DNA from: Tepidisphaeraceae bacterium
GTDB taxonomy: Bacteria > Planctomycetota > Phycisphaerae > Tepidisphaerales > Tepidisphaeraceae
Direction: 5' to 3'
Length of the DNA: 64,000 nt
Assembly (NCBI GenBank): GCA_035998445.1
Contig: DASYHQ010000007.1
Span: 1-64,000 of the forward strand
Part shown: piece by piece, positions 16,650 to 23,585 of the stretch
Layout: the number at the start of each line of letters is the position of its first letter
Numbering within the stretch: position 1 is the first letter of the stretch
Made by a program: the position numbers and the translations under genes
Notes under the pieces: generated by a model
What the model was told of the DNA's origin: nothing
Seen by the model: only the letters and a program-made list of their open reading frames with translations
Databases searched by the model: none

Positions 16650-16688
16650 CGGGGTTCTCCGGTAGGGGGCTGTCGGGCGCAGGGCGAA

Positions 16689-16904
16689 CTACTCCGAGTT
16701 GTCCTGATCCATCACGTCGTCAATCTGTTCTCTCGCCAAGCTTTCGACGCCTTGGCGGGTGGCACCGTGGAACTCGCCACCGACGCTGACGTTTGCGACC
16801 CACCAGTTCGGGTCGTTCTGCCATAGGAGGTACTCGACACCGCGATAGTCGAACACTTCCGGCTCGGTCGGGTACACGTCGCTCTTGTTCTCATTCGCGG
16901 GCAT
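16689..16904 (-). CDS. Small phage protein of unknown function
   Basis: The product has 71 residues from MPANENKSD, after an AGAGG ribosome binding site. The core VEYLLWQNDPNWWVANVSVG forms a probable beta hairpin and the end is acidic. A longer in-frame extension upstream is Arg-rich and overlaps the next gene, so the internal ATG is preferred. Function unknown. Confidence 0.55.
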   Translation of the reverse strand: MPANENKSDVYPTEPEVFDYRGVEYLLWQNDPNWWVANVSVGGEFHGATRQGVESLAREQIDDVMDQDNSE

Positions 16905-16923
16905 CGGTGCCTCTGTTGGGTTG

Positions 16924-17418
16924 TTAGGGGATGTTCCCATTTTCAACCTCGCGTTCGTAGTAGGCGACGGTGTCGGCGTCGGGTTCGTGGCCGTCGGGTA
17001 GTCGCGGGGGCTTCGGCGCGTGGCTGGCAATGATCGACGCAATGCGGTCCCGGCTCTGTACCGGCGTTCTCGCCTTGCCCTTCCACGCCGCGTCGTACGC
17101 TGCGGAGATGCGGTCGCCCACAATCTCGTCTGCCGCCTCTACGGCCCACGCGGGCACGTCGTTAGGGTTGCTCGCCTCTTTCTTAGTCGCTCTTTGCAAC
17201 CGCAGGTATTCATCGAACACGTTGCCGCCGTCCGGATCCGCGTGGAACTTGGCGAGGTTGTTGTCGTACGCGCCGCCCCTCTGCCCCGTGACGGCATCGC
17301 GGAACGTCCAGTGATTCGAGATGCAGCCGTTGTCGCCCTTGTATGATCCGCTCACGATGAACACGCGACGGCCGTCGTGGATCCAGAAATCGCCGATGCG
17401 GGGACTAGGGTTGCTCAT
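16924..17418 (-). CDS. Phage early protein of unknown function
   Basis: The product has 164 residues from MSNPSPRIGDFWIHDGRRVF with GGAG upstream. The first 60 residues look like an SH3-like barrel and the C-terminal half is helical (WAVEAADEIVGDRISAAYDA), followed by an Asp/Glu-rich end. I recognise no family. It overlaps the upstream zinc-knuckle gene by 14 bases. Confidence 0.6.
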   Translation of the reverse strand: MSNPSPRIGDFWIHDGRRVFIVSGSYKGDNGCISNHWTFRDAVTGQRGGAYDNNLAKFHADPDGGNVFDEYLRLQRATKKEASNPNDVPAWAVEAADEIVGDRISAAYDAAWKGKARTPVQSRDRIASIIASHAPKPPRLPDGHEPDADTVAYYEREVENGNIP

Positions 17419-17662
17419 GGTTCGCTCCGGGTTGGACGGTCTGGAACATCTCTTCGCATCCGCACCGACGACACCTGCGTCCCACGCGGTCACAGGTGGC
17501 GGTGTAGCCGATCTTGATCCAGTGCTCGTCATGGTTGATCGTGCTGCGCCGTTCGACCACGCGATAGTTATCGACCAGGCTAGTCCAACGGTGGCCGAAC
17601 CAACGGCACCAGCGGTTGCCCACCTCCACGCCCGCCGGGTTGTCAGGGGTCGCGTTGCTCAT
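17405..17662 (-). CDS. Small zinc-knuckle phage protein
   Basis: The product has 85 residues. CDRVGRRCRRCGCEEMF supplies four cysteines for a zinc ribbon and WCRWFGHRW precedes it. This resembles small phage proteins sometimes annotated as DUF1660-like. It overlaps its neighbours on both sides, consistent with a tightly packed leftward operon. The biochemical role is unknown. Confidence 0.55.
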   Translation of the reverse strand: MSNATPDNPAGVEVGNRWCRWFGHRWTSLVDNYRVVERRSTINHDEHWIKIGYTATCDRVGRRCRRCGCEEMFQTVQPGANHEQP

Positions 17663-17949
17663 CGGGGGGACTCCGTAGGGGTGGCAAGGTCGTGGGCAAC
17701 AAGGGCGGCGGTGATGACAGAGTACGGGACGCGACCGATCATTTGCGAAGCGTGGTCATAACGCTCACGCGCATGATCGTTATCAATCACCCGCTGCACG
17801 TTTCCCCTTGTGGCGGCATCTTTAGCGGCTTGCTCTGCCTCGGTGGCTGCGTCATCCCAATGCGTCTTGATGGCACGTATAACAAGGGCAGCAAACCGTT
17901 CCTGTTCGCGCCTCGGCATCGCCCGGTACCTTTCGATCAGGTCTCGCAT
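17659..17949 (-). CDS. Small helical phage protein
   Basis: The product has 96 residues, all helix (RAMPRREQERFAALVIRAIK; EQAAKDAATRGNVQRVIDND). The ATG overlaps the stop of a 32-residue upstream frame (ATGA), and a GTG one codon earlier is possible. No family is recognised. Confidence 0.55.
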   Translation of the reverse strand: MRDLIERYRAMPRREQERFAALVIRAIKTHWDDAATEAEQAAKDAATRGNVQRVIDNDHARERYDHASQMIGRVPYSVITAALVAHDLATPTESPR

Positions 17950-18047
17950 CACGTTCCTTTCGTGGGTCGCTTCGCACGCGGGGCGGGGAGCGAGTCACTG
18001 CGCCTCACGGGGCGCGACCGGCTAACGCCGTTAAGGATCAGGTCCAT
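17949..18047 (-). CDS. Tiny phage reading frame (32 residues)
   Basis: MDLILNGVSRSRPVRRSDSL begins this Arg/Ser-rich peptide. Its TGA overlaps the next ATG, the same junction style used between the established genes here. There is no other evidence. It may serve only for translational coupling. Confidence 0.35.
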   Translation of the reverse strand: MDLILNGVSRSRPVRRSDSLPAPRAKRPTKGT

Positions 18048-18059
18048 CCAGCCCCGCGT

Positions 18060-18125
18060 CTATGCTGCCACCCGCTCGCGTTCTCTCTGGCGGGCCACCT
18101 GTTTTGCCGTCGTCTGCTTTGCCAT
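18060..18125 (-). CDS. Tiny basic phage reading frame (21 residues)
   Basis: The peptide is MAKQTTAKQVARQRERERVA plus one Ala, a single basic helix. A good ribosome binding site (AGGAAGGA) lies about 8 bases before the ATG. It could be a real micropeptide or a leader; support is weak. Confidence 0.3.
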   Translation of the reverse strand: MAKQTTAKQVARQRERERVAA

Positions 18126-18164
18126 CGTCTTCGTCCTTCCTCTCCGGGGTCTGGCCGGGCGGGG

Positions 18165-18443
18165 TTAGCCTTGGGGCTTGGCGAGTGCCGACAGCATTTC
18201 AGGGCTTGGCACCATCACTTCGTCCGGCGTGCCGTGGTACTCCCCGGCGGTCCACCTGCGCGGGTTCATTGGTGGCCCATCACAGATTTGGCGGGCCTCT
18301 GCCAACCCGTATCGCCCGGCGTCGCGGACCTGCTGCGTGTAGCCCTTCCATTCCGGCCGCCACCACGCGTTATGTTCATTCGACCAGACCAGCCATGGGC
18401 CGTCGTTTGGGTTTACCGGCATTGCGTTCGTGTCCTCTGCCAT
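18165..18443 (-). CDS. Small Trp-rich phage protein
   Basis: The product has 92 residues from MAEDTNAMPV. The segment WLVWSNEHNAWWRPEWKGYT is rich in tryptophan, and a helix RYGLAEARQIC follows. This pattern recurs in phage proteins of unknown function that carry a short beta-sheet with surface Trp residues. No enzyme motif is seen. The next leftward start is in a separate frame after an empty 40-base gap. Confidence 0.55.
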   Translation of the reverse strand: MAEDTNAMPVNPNDGPWLVWSNEHNAWWRPEWKGYTQQVRDAGRYGLAEARQICDGPPMNPRRWTAGEYHGTPDEVMVPSPEMLSALAKPQG

Positions 18444-18493
18444 CCTCGTTCCTCTCTCTGTCGCCCCGCCTGCTACGGCGGGGCGGTTGGGGG

Positions 18494-18718
18494 TCACCTA
18501 AAAAATCCAATGACCTTCACGTACCGGGACTCGATGTCGTCAATGCGGCTGATACACCACCGCAACTGCTGTGCATCCCCTTCGTTCATCTTGTCCCGCG
18601 TGCGCCGTGCCATCGCCTCCGCGTCATCCTCGCACTTCTGCCACACCTCTTCGGTGCAAGTCACGTCGGGTAGTTTGATGTGGCCGACGAACGCGATGCG
18701 GCTATCTGTCTGTCCCAT
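18494..18718 (-). CDS. Small helical phage protein
   Basis: The product has 74 residues from MGQTDSRIAFVGHIKLPDVT. The middle is a single charged helix (EDDAEAMARRTRDKMNEGDA), and the end reads SRYVKVIGFF. Upstream in-frame sequence is low-complexity and overlaps the neighbouring gene, so the internal ATG is used. Function unknown. Confidence 0.5.
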   Translation of the reverse strand: MGQTDSRIAFVGHIKLPDVTCTEEVWQKCEDDAEAMARRTRDKMNEGDAQQLRWCISRIDDIESRYVKVIGFFR

Positions 18719-18759
18719 CTCTCTCCTACTCCTCTCCCCGCGTCCGGGGGTGCCGGGGG

Positions 18760-18951
18760 TTAGCGGGGCTTGTTGGCGGCGATCAGCGACCGCGTGTGAC
18801 GACAGCGGGGACAACGCAGCACCACACCCGCGTCTGCGTCGCCGCCGAAACATTGGGCCGCACTCCACTCCATCATTTCCCCGCCGCATGGGCAGCGGTG
18901 GATGCGGATAACTTCGATCGTCTCCGCCGCTTCGTTCGCGTCCTTCTTCAT
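18760..18951 (-). CDS. Small zinc-ribbon phage protein
   Basis: The product has 63 residues. CPCGGEMMEW and CPRCRHTRS form a two-knuckle zinc ribbon. The ATG overlaps the stop of the MazG-like gene by 4 bases. Such proteins may act as transcription or DNA-binding accessories; nothing specific is visible. Confidence 0.55.
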   Translation of the reverse strand: MKKDANEAAETIEVIRIHRCPCGGEMMEWSAAQCFGGDADAGVVLRCPRCRHTRSLIAANKPR

Positions 18952-19439
18952 GGTTGCTCTGTAGGGGTAATGGCTGATCCCGGCAATGGCGAATAGGCCA
19001 GCTTCGTTGCCCGCTTCGCCCTGATCTTTTCCACCTTCGTCCAGATGCGAGCCAACTCGACCTCGCCACATTCGTGCATGTCCACGTCGTGCGCGAGACA
19101 GAGCGCCGCGAGCGTCACCATCACGCCGCCAACCTCCTGCCGCAGTTCGCCGATGGGTCGCCCGTAAACGTAATCCACCAGCAACAGCACTTCCTCGCGC
19201 GTCACACCACCGGCCTGTACCAGTTCCAACGCCTCTTCGATGAACCGATGGCCACGCTCCTGGCGGTTGCTGGATATCTCTGCGCCAAAGCAGGCGAGCA
19301 TCCACGGCCAGACGCGAGGCTGTAGCGCCTCCCCATCAATCCTCCCCGCCAGCCACCGTTGCTCGGCGTCGGACAGGTGGCGCTTGTTGGCCGAAAAGTC
19401 GGCGGCGATACGCTCGCCGGGGGTCGGGGTGTGTGGCAT
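18948..19439 (-). CDS. MazG-like nucleotide pyrophosphohydrolase candidate
   Basis: The product has 163 residues from MPHTPTPGERI. The helix HRFIEEALELVQ followed later by GELRQEVGGVMVTLAALCLA and a lysine-rich end (KVEKIRAKRA) matches the layout of all-alpha NTP pyrophosphohydrolases, where EExxE and ExxD-like helices hold magnesium. Here the second motif is E..GGVMVTL rather than a full ExxD, so activity is uncertain. In phages MazG proteins are thought to hydrolyse NTPs or alarmones during infection. Confidence 0.6.
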   Translation of the reverse strand: MPHTPTPGERIAADFSANKRHLSDAEQRWLAGRIDGEALQPRVWPWMLACFGAEISSNRQERGHRFIEEALELVQAGGVTREEVLLLVDYVYGRPIGELRQEVGGVMVTLAALCLAHDVDMHECGEVELARIWTKVEKIRAKRATKLAYSPLPGSAITPTEQP

Positions 19440-19467
19440 GGTCGGGGGCTCCGTGCTTGGGCGCAGT

Positions 19468-19662
19468 TCAAATCGCGGAACGAATTTCTGCCCACCGTTC
19501 CGCATCTGTCAAAGATTCCCACCGGTCAAAGCGTGCGTTATGTAAGTCAAGTTCGTACTGTCGCGACTCAAGGCATTCGGGGCAGTACCCTTCACGCAGT
19601 TCCGGCGTCGGCTCGCCACATCCAGGGCAATCGAAATCGCATCGTGTCGTCGTCTCTGCCAT
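19468..19662 (-). CDS. Small zinc-ribbon phage protein
   Basis: The product has 64 residues. CDFDCPGCGEP and YCPECLESR give two CxxC knuckles, followed by a helix ending in WAEIRSAI. A second ATG directly upstream is an alternative start. Function unknown; it belongs to the series of small zinc proteins in this operon. Confidence 0.55.
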   Translation of the reverse strand: MAETTTRCDFDCPGCGEPTPELREGYCPECLESRQYELDLHNARFDRWESLTDAERWAEIRSAI

Positions 19663-19677
19663 CATCGTCTCCCTTGG

Positions 19678-19950
19678 TCATCGCCCGCGCGTGGGGGCGG
19701 GTGGGGCGATCGCTGCGCGCCCTTCGTTGGTGATTCGGTACTCGCCCCATTGCGTACAACCACGTGCGTCGCGAGGATGATTGATTAGGCCACGATCCTG
19801 CATCCGCGAGATGAAGTTCAAGGGCAACTTGGCTTCGTAGTCGGGGCTAAGAATCCACCAGCCGTCATCCATCCTGCCGACGCGCGCACGATCAGACGAT
19901 TGCAGTACGCCCAGCACTGACTTCTCTCGCCTCGTCAGCCTCATCTCCAT
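19678..19950 (-). CDS. Winged-helix-like phage protein
   Basis: The product has 90 residues. The pattern LTRREKSVLGVL, then FISRMQDRGLI, then WGEYRITNEGRAAI reads as a small winged helix in which the last strand pair is the wing. That suggests a DNA-binding regulator, though no homologue can be named from sequence alone. Its 5' part overlaps a smaller frame by 59 bases. Confidence 0.5.
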   Translation of the reverse strand: MEMRLTRREKSVLGVLQSSDRARVGRMDDGWWILSPDYEAKLPLNFISRMQDRGLINHPRDARGCTQWGEYRITNEGRAAIAPPAPTRGR

Positions 19951-20047
19951 CTCCCTTCACGTCCCACCCCCACCGACGCCCGCCACGCAGCGGGGCAAAG
20001 TTAAACCGCCATCCGACGTTCTCCATCGAAAGGCGGGGCACGGTCAC
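19892..20047 (-). CDS. Small phage reading frame (51 residues)
   Basis: A GTG overlaps the stop of the preceding gene (GTGA). The peptide includes MENVGWRFNFAPLRGGRRWG and an acidic tail. It overlaps the winged-helix-like gene by 59 bases, which weakens the call. An internal ATG seven codons in is an alternative start. Confidence 0.35.
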   Translation of the reverse strand: MTVPRLSMENVGWRFNFAPLRGGRRWGWDVKGDGDEADEAREVSAGRTAIV

Positions 20048-20265
20048 TTGCTGCCATCCAGAGCTGTTACCTGCGTGGCGTTTTTCACCTCCGCATAGCC
20101 CACCAATTCGTAAACGCCAACCTTCAGTGTTTCCCCGTTCTCCACTAGGCATTCGGGGCATTCGTCGGTACGCAGGAACTGGTCACTCGTGCCCTCTTCG
20201 TGCCAGTGACCGTAAATCTTCTGCGGCAATTTATTGGTCTGCCGCGACTTCTTGGACTTCTTCAT
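20044..20265 (-). CDS. Small phage protein with a Cys pair
   Basis: The product has 73 residues. A lysine-rich start (MKKSKKSRQTNKLPQKIYGH) is followed by ECPECLVENG, a single CxxC, and a strand pair. It overlaps the upstream helical gene by 4 bases and the downstream GTG frame by 4. Function unknown. Confidence 0.5.
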   Translation of the reverse strand: MKKSKKSRQTNKLPQKIYGHWHEEGTSDQFLRTDECPECLVENGETLKVGVYELVGYAEVKNATQVTALDGSK

Positions 20266-20540
20266 TGCTGCTCCTTTTGAGTGATTGCCGGGATGATGGT
20301 GACGATCGTTTCTTCGGCCTTGTCCACGTTCATCGCGCGTAACGTCACGAAGCCTTCCGGCGTCAGCTTTGGTTGTATCTCCGAGATCATCTCCATGTGT
20401 TCGTCAAGCTGCCTCTGGACCTCCTCTAACCTCCTTTCCGTCTTGATAAGCCTGTCGACCAGCGCGATGACGAAATCGTCGGCCTTCAAAGCCTCGCCTC
20501 TCGCGCCCGTTGTTTTTGTGACCAGTTTTCTACGCATCAT
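20262..20540 (-). CDS. Small coiled-coil phage protein
   Basis: The product has 92 residues from MMRRKLVTK, after an AGGAAG ribosome binding site. The segment RLIKTERRLEEVQRQLDEHM is a clear coiled coil, and a short strand region follows. It probably forms a dimer or binds a partner; no domain is recognised. Confidence 0.55.
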   Translation of the reverse strand: MMRRKLVTKTTGARGEALKADDFVIALVDRLIKTERRLEEVQRQLDEHMEMISEIQPKLTPEGFVTLRAMNVDKAEETIVTIIPAITQKEQQ

Positions 20541-20586
20541 TTTTCTTCCTCTCTCGCACTCGTCCCAACGCCCCACGACCGGTGAC

Positions 20587-20898
20587 CTAGCGGCCTTCCG
20601 CCTTGGCGTCGTCATCGAAGAACACGCTTGACGGGTAGAACTCTCGGTAAGCGTTTTCCGGCACCGGGCGAAAGCGAGTCGATGTAGCCTGCATTCTTCC
20701 GCCGGCGTTGTGCCCCGTCAGCACGCGGCCAACGATCAGGCATACGAGTGATGTGTCGGCTGCCCCGTTAGGGGTCAGGTGGAACGCCTCAACGCGGACC
20801 CGTCGCCCGTCTTCGTCCAAGACTTCATCGCCGACACCAATGCCGATTAGGCATGTGCTACTTGCGATCCTCGTTTTGCCATCGGCCATCTCGCTCAT
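20587..20898 (-). CDS. Phage early protein of unknown function
   Basis: The product has 103 residues from MSEMADGKTR, after GAGGAAGG. It is strand-rich (IGIGVGDEVLDEDGRRVRVE; SLVCLIVGRVLTG), possibly a small beta barrel. A GTG three codons upstream could also start it. No family recognised. Confidence 0.55.
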   Translation of the reverse strand: MSEMADGKTRIASSTCLIGIGVGDEVLDEDGRRVRVEAFHLTPNGAADTSLVCLIVGRVLTGHNAGGRMQATSTRFRPVPENAYREFYPSSVFFDDDAKAEGR

Positions 20899-20966
20899 CC
20901 CATCCACCTTCCTCAGTTAATGCCCCAACGGCGGGGCGTGCGGTCAATGCAGGGGGATCGCGGGTG

Positions 20967-21347
20967 CTAACGAACCTGCCACGTCCGCAACACGACAGAC
21001 CCAGCCAGCTGCTCGACACCGACGATTGCAGTTGTTGCCGCCTCATCGTGATTCGACACCCAGACCGCCGTATCGCGCCACATCGTGTACTCGCCGCCCT
21101 TGTAACCATCGAACACGCCACCGTCCGCTGCTCGCAGCACGGCGAGCAGTTCGCCCACAGTGACGATTTCGCGGCCGGGCTTGAGTTCACTGGTGTAGCC
21201 GATGGCCAGTTCGGAGTAGATGCCGCGCCAGCTGTGGACGCCATCGGGGCGGAAGTACGCGAAGTCAAAGTAGACACTATCGGTGCCATCCTCGCCCGCC
21301 AGCGCATCGATCAACTCGCCAAGGTTCATTTGCTTCATGCTGTCCAT
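20967..21347 (-). CDS. Conserved phage protein of unknown function
   Basis: The product has 126 residues from MDSMKQMN, after GAGAGG. The elements NLGELIDAL, VYFDFAYF, SWRGIYSELAIGY, TVGELLAVL and FDGYKGGEYTMW follow the order seen in a family common in phages and plasmids whose role is not known. The fold appears to be alpha/beta with a GYKGG loop. The gene is the last before the tRNA-like element. Confidence 0.6.
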   Translation of the reverse strand: MDSMKQMNLGELIDALAGEDGTDSVYFDFAYFRPDGVHSWRGIYSELAIGYTSELKPGREIVTVGELLAVLRAADGGVFDGYKGGEYTMWRDTAVWVSNHDEAATTAIVGVEQLAGSVVLRTWQVR

Positions 21348-21395
21348 GTTCCATCCTCTCTGGCCCATCCCACGCCGCCGACGCGGGCTACTTCA

Positions 21396-21492
21396 ATGCA
21401 GGGGTGGGAGTCGAACCCACACCGACTTGTGCGTGACGGGCGTCTATAGCCACCCCTTCACGAACCCGCTCTGCCGATTGAGCTACCGCTGC
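21396..21492 (-). tRNA. tRNA-like gene with abnormal central region; isotype not assignable
   Basis: The first 25 bases carry a normal D arm (TAGCTCAATCGGCAGAGC) and the 3' part a normal T arm (GTGGGTTCGACTCCCAC). The 47 bases between them do not fold into an ordinary anticodon and variable arm. Instead CGTGA and TCACG, with GGG and CCC inside, form one long hairpin whose loop contains CTATAG. The acceptor strands GCAGCGG and CCCTGCA pair only when shifted by one base and with one mismatch. It may be a decayed or unusual phage tRNA. Confidence 0.5.
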
Positions 21493-21616
21493 ACACGACT
21501 TACGGCAGTCGTCGCCATCAATCCCGATCCACTCACAACAGCACTGTGGCTTCACAGGATTCCACGGGCCTTCCGGCCCATCCCACCCGCCGACGCGTCT
21601 GGCCAGTGGGCGGGGG

Positions 21617-21805
21617 TTAATCCTCGTCGTCGTAGTACGTCGGCTCATCCGGTTCACAGCCGCATTCGATGCCGTACTCGTCGCTGAAGGTCTTCCCGCA
21701 CATCACGCATTTATCGAGCATGCTTTCGCCGGTCCGAATGCAGTCCCCACTGCCACGGCACAGGTCGTCAATGCACGGCTTGCAGTCCTTGGGGCATATT
21801 TGCAT
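21617..21805 (-). CDS. Cys-rich phage protein
   Basis: The product has 62 residues with ten cysteines, including CPKDCKPC, LCRGSGDC and CVMCGKTF, and an acidic end. Two or three zinc sites are likely. It is one of the small zinc proteins of the leftward operon. Function unknown. Confidence 0.55.
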   Translation of the reverse strand: MQICPKDCKPCIDDLCRGSGDCIRTGESMLDKCVMCGKTFSDEYGIECGCEPDEPTYYDDED

Positions 21806-21869
21806 CCGCTCATCCTCGCTTTCCTTTTAAAGCCCGACGCCCGACCGGTGGGCCAAAAATAGCAGCGTG

Positions 21870-22547
21870 TTAGTGCAGAATTCGCAGCGTGTTTAGCGCA
21901 GTTCGGGCGCTCCGGATCATGGTGTACGTGACATCTGCCAGAGGCGCATTATCGTCCTCGCCATCTTTGGGTGGCGCAAACCGTTGCTCGCAAGCCGAAA
22001 TCAGGGCGTCGATACAATCCATCGATAACGCCTTGTTCTCATCCCCGGTCCTCCGCGTGCAACCCTGATGAATTTTCCAAACCGTGTAAGTTGTGACGCA
22101 ATACTTGGCGGCAATCGCCGAGACGGAACCGCCGTTGAGCATTTCCTTTCGAATTAAACCCACGGTCTCTTGGTCAAACTTCGTTCGCCGGTCCTGCCTG
22201 TGCCAACTAGTGCCATGCATTTCTCGGTGCAGTTGGTTTTCTGAAGGTGTCACCCATCTCAGGTTTTGCAAACGGTTGTCGCCTGGGCAACCGTTGAGAT
22301 GCGCTACCTGCATATCTGGTCCGGCGTCCCCGAGAAACGTCAATGCCACAAGACGATGAACCACGTAGTTCTTGGGGCAAGCAAGTCCCTTTTGGACCGT
22401 GATGCGAGCGTACCCCTTTCTAGTTGTCCAGCTGCGCAGAACCCGATGGCTTTTTGCATCGCGAACCCGGCCCCCATCAGAAACCTCGTAGCAGGGCACC
22501 ACCACACAGGTCTTCCATTGCTCTCGCGTAATCTGCAATGTTTCCAT
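21870..22547 (-). CDS. HNH homing endonuclease with NUMOD4 and C-terminal helix-turn-helix
   Basis: The product has 225 residues from METLQITREQ. Residues 11-40 are a NUMOD4 motif (YEVSDGGRVRD). Residues 64-104 are an HNH nuclease (HRLVALTFLG, then AHLNGCPGDNRLQNLRWV) with His83 and Asn residues for the metal site. Near residue 145 a helix-turn-helix follows (VSAIAAKYCVTTYTVWKI) for target binding. The gene is AT-richer than its neighbours, consistent with a mobile selfish gene. It reads away from the ribbon-helix-helix gene across a shared operator. Confidence 0.85.
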   Translation of the reverse strand: METLQITREQWKTCVVVPCYEVSDGGRVRDAKSHRVLRSWTTRKGYARITVQKGLACPKNYVVHRLVALTFLGDAGPDMQVAHLNGCPGDNRLQNLRWVTPSENQLHREMHGTSWHRQDRRTKFDQETVGLIRKEMLNGGSVSAIAAKYCVTTYTVWKIHQGCTRRTGDENKALSMDCIDALISACEQRFAPPKDGEDDNAPLADVTYTMIRSARTALNTLRILH

Positions 22548-22556
22548 ACGCCTAAT

Positions 22557-22598
22557 ATACGCCAATTATCGTTTGCGTCAAGGGGATAATTGGCGTAT
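22557..22598. promoter_or_regulatory. Perfect 14-bp inverted-repeat operator between divergent phage genes
   Basis: ATACGCCAATTATC (22557-22570) and GATAATTGGCGTAT (22585-22598) are exact reverse complements around a 14-base spacer. The repeat fills the short space between the divergent HNH and ribbon-helix-helix starts. The region is AT-rich against a GC-rich background, as promoters are. The likely binder is the adjacent ribbon-helix-helix protein (inference). Confidence 0.7.
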
Positions 22599-22607
22599 TG
22601 TTTACGC

Positions 22608-22847
22608 ATGGATACGATCAACCGCATGGGACGACGGAAGCTGAATCGCGAGAAGGCCAACCTCACGCTGCCAAAGGAACTGAAGCGCAAGGCGGGCGAG
22701 TTGGCCGACGCTACGGGCAAAGACCTGTCTCGCATCGTGGAAGACCTATTGCAGCCGTACGTCGATAAGCATTGGACGCCCGACATGCACAAAGACGAAG
22801 ACGCCAAAACCCCGAAGCCCTCCCCCGCCCCCCGCAAGCCCCGGTGA
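22608..22847 (+). CDS. Ribbon-helix-helix regulator
   Basis: The product has 79 residues and is the only clear rightward gene in the leftward early region. ANLTLPKELKRKAGELADAT with SRIVEDLLQPYVD is a ribbon-helix-helix fold of the CopG/Arc type: one strand, then two helices. The C-terminus is Pro/Lys rich. An ATG six codons later is an alternative start. It faces the inverted-repeat operator and probably autoregulates and controls the leftward HNH promoter. Confidence 0.7.
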   Translation: MDTINRMGRRKLNREKANLTLPKELKRKAGELADATGKDLSRIVEDLLQPYVDKHWTPDMHKDEDAKTPKPSPAPRKPR

Positions 22848-22867
22848 AGGGGCGTCAACGGGGGCGG

Positions 22868-23074
22868 TCATGACTTGGGAAGGTACTGTTTGAGTTCTTC
22901 CTTCAGCACTTGGCCGACTTTGTGACTGACCACCGCGGCGTCGAACCGATCAAAGTTCAGTTCGGGGTTCTTCACTAACTCGACCAGCGCTTCGAGGATG
23001 GCCGACTCGCCGCCTGAGTCCCACCGGAAGATGTAGTGATGCTCGCCCTTCACTAATGCCGCGTCGCGTGCCAT
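22868..23074 (-). CDS. Small phage early protein of unknown function
   Basis: The product has 68 residues from MARDAALVKGEHHYIFRWDS. A strand pair is followed by two helices (ESAILEALVELVKNPELNFD; HKVGQVLKEELKQYL). No family recognised. The longer upstream frame is Arg-rich and improbable. Confidence 0.5.
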   Translation of the reverse strand: MARDAALVKGEHHYIFRWDSGGESAILEALVELVKNPELNFDRFDAAVVSHKVGQVLKEELKQYLPKS

Positions 23075-23114
23075 CACCCACCATCCTTCCCGCCCGCGTG
23101 GGGCGTGCTGACCG

Positions 23115-23585
23115 TCACCGTGCGAACCCGTAGAACAGCGGATCGCCATAATGGTTGTTGCGCTTGGCCGAGAGCATCGGGCGGATTGGAAATTCGTCAT
23201 CCTTCGGGACCGGCAAGGGCGCCAACAGGCGCAGCGTCTCCGCACCCCGCCTCATGCGGTCGACCGCCTCTCGATGCTTGGCCTCGCGCACGCGCTGCTC
23301 CCACCGCAACCGCCGTGGCGACTTCCGCCGCTCGAATCGTGGGAGCCATGGCGCAACGACGACGGTGAGGCCGGATAGGTCCCACGGCGCGACACTCTCG
23401 CGCGGGGATGGCGGTGGCAATCGCTTCAGCCGCTTCAGCCGCTCCAGCGCGTCGGCGGTCATGTAGCAGACGTTGCCGCGAACCTCGATGTCCACACGCT
23501 CCATGCGTAACTGATCGGCGCGACGGCATTGCTCCGCAGACCGTCGTGCGTCACCCGTAAGGATTGGCCTAAAACCGTGCTTCAT
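23115..23585 (-). CDS. Phage early protein of unknown function
   Basis: The product has 156 residues. The N-terminal half has short strands (VDIEVRGNVCYMTADALERL) and the centre is highly basic (RRKSPRRLRWEQRVREAKHR), so nucleic-acid binding is plausible. Its start overlaps the rusA stop. No family recognised. Confidence 0.5.
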   Translation of the reverse strand: MKHGFRPILTGDARRSAEQCRRADQLRMERVDIEVRGNVCYMTADALERLKRLKRLPPPSPRESVAPWDLSGLTVVVAPWLPRFERRKSPRRLRWEQRVREAKHREAVDRMRRGAETLRLLAPLPVPKDDEFPIRPMLSAKRNNHYGDPLFYGFAR

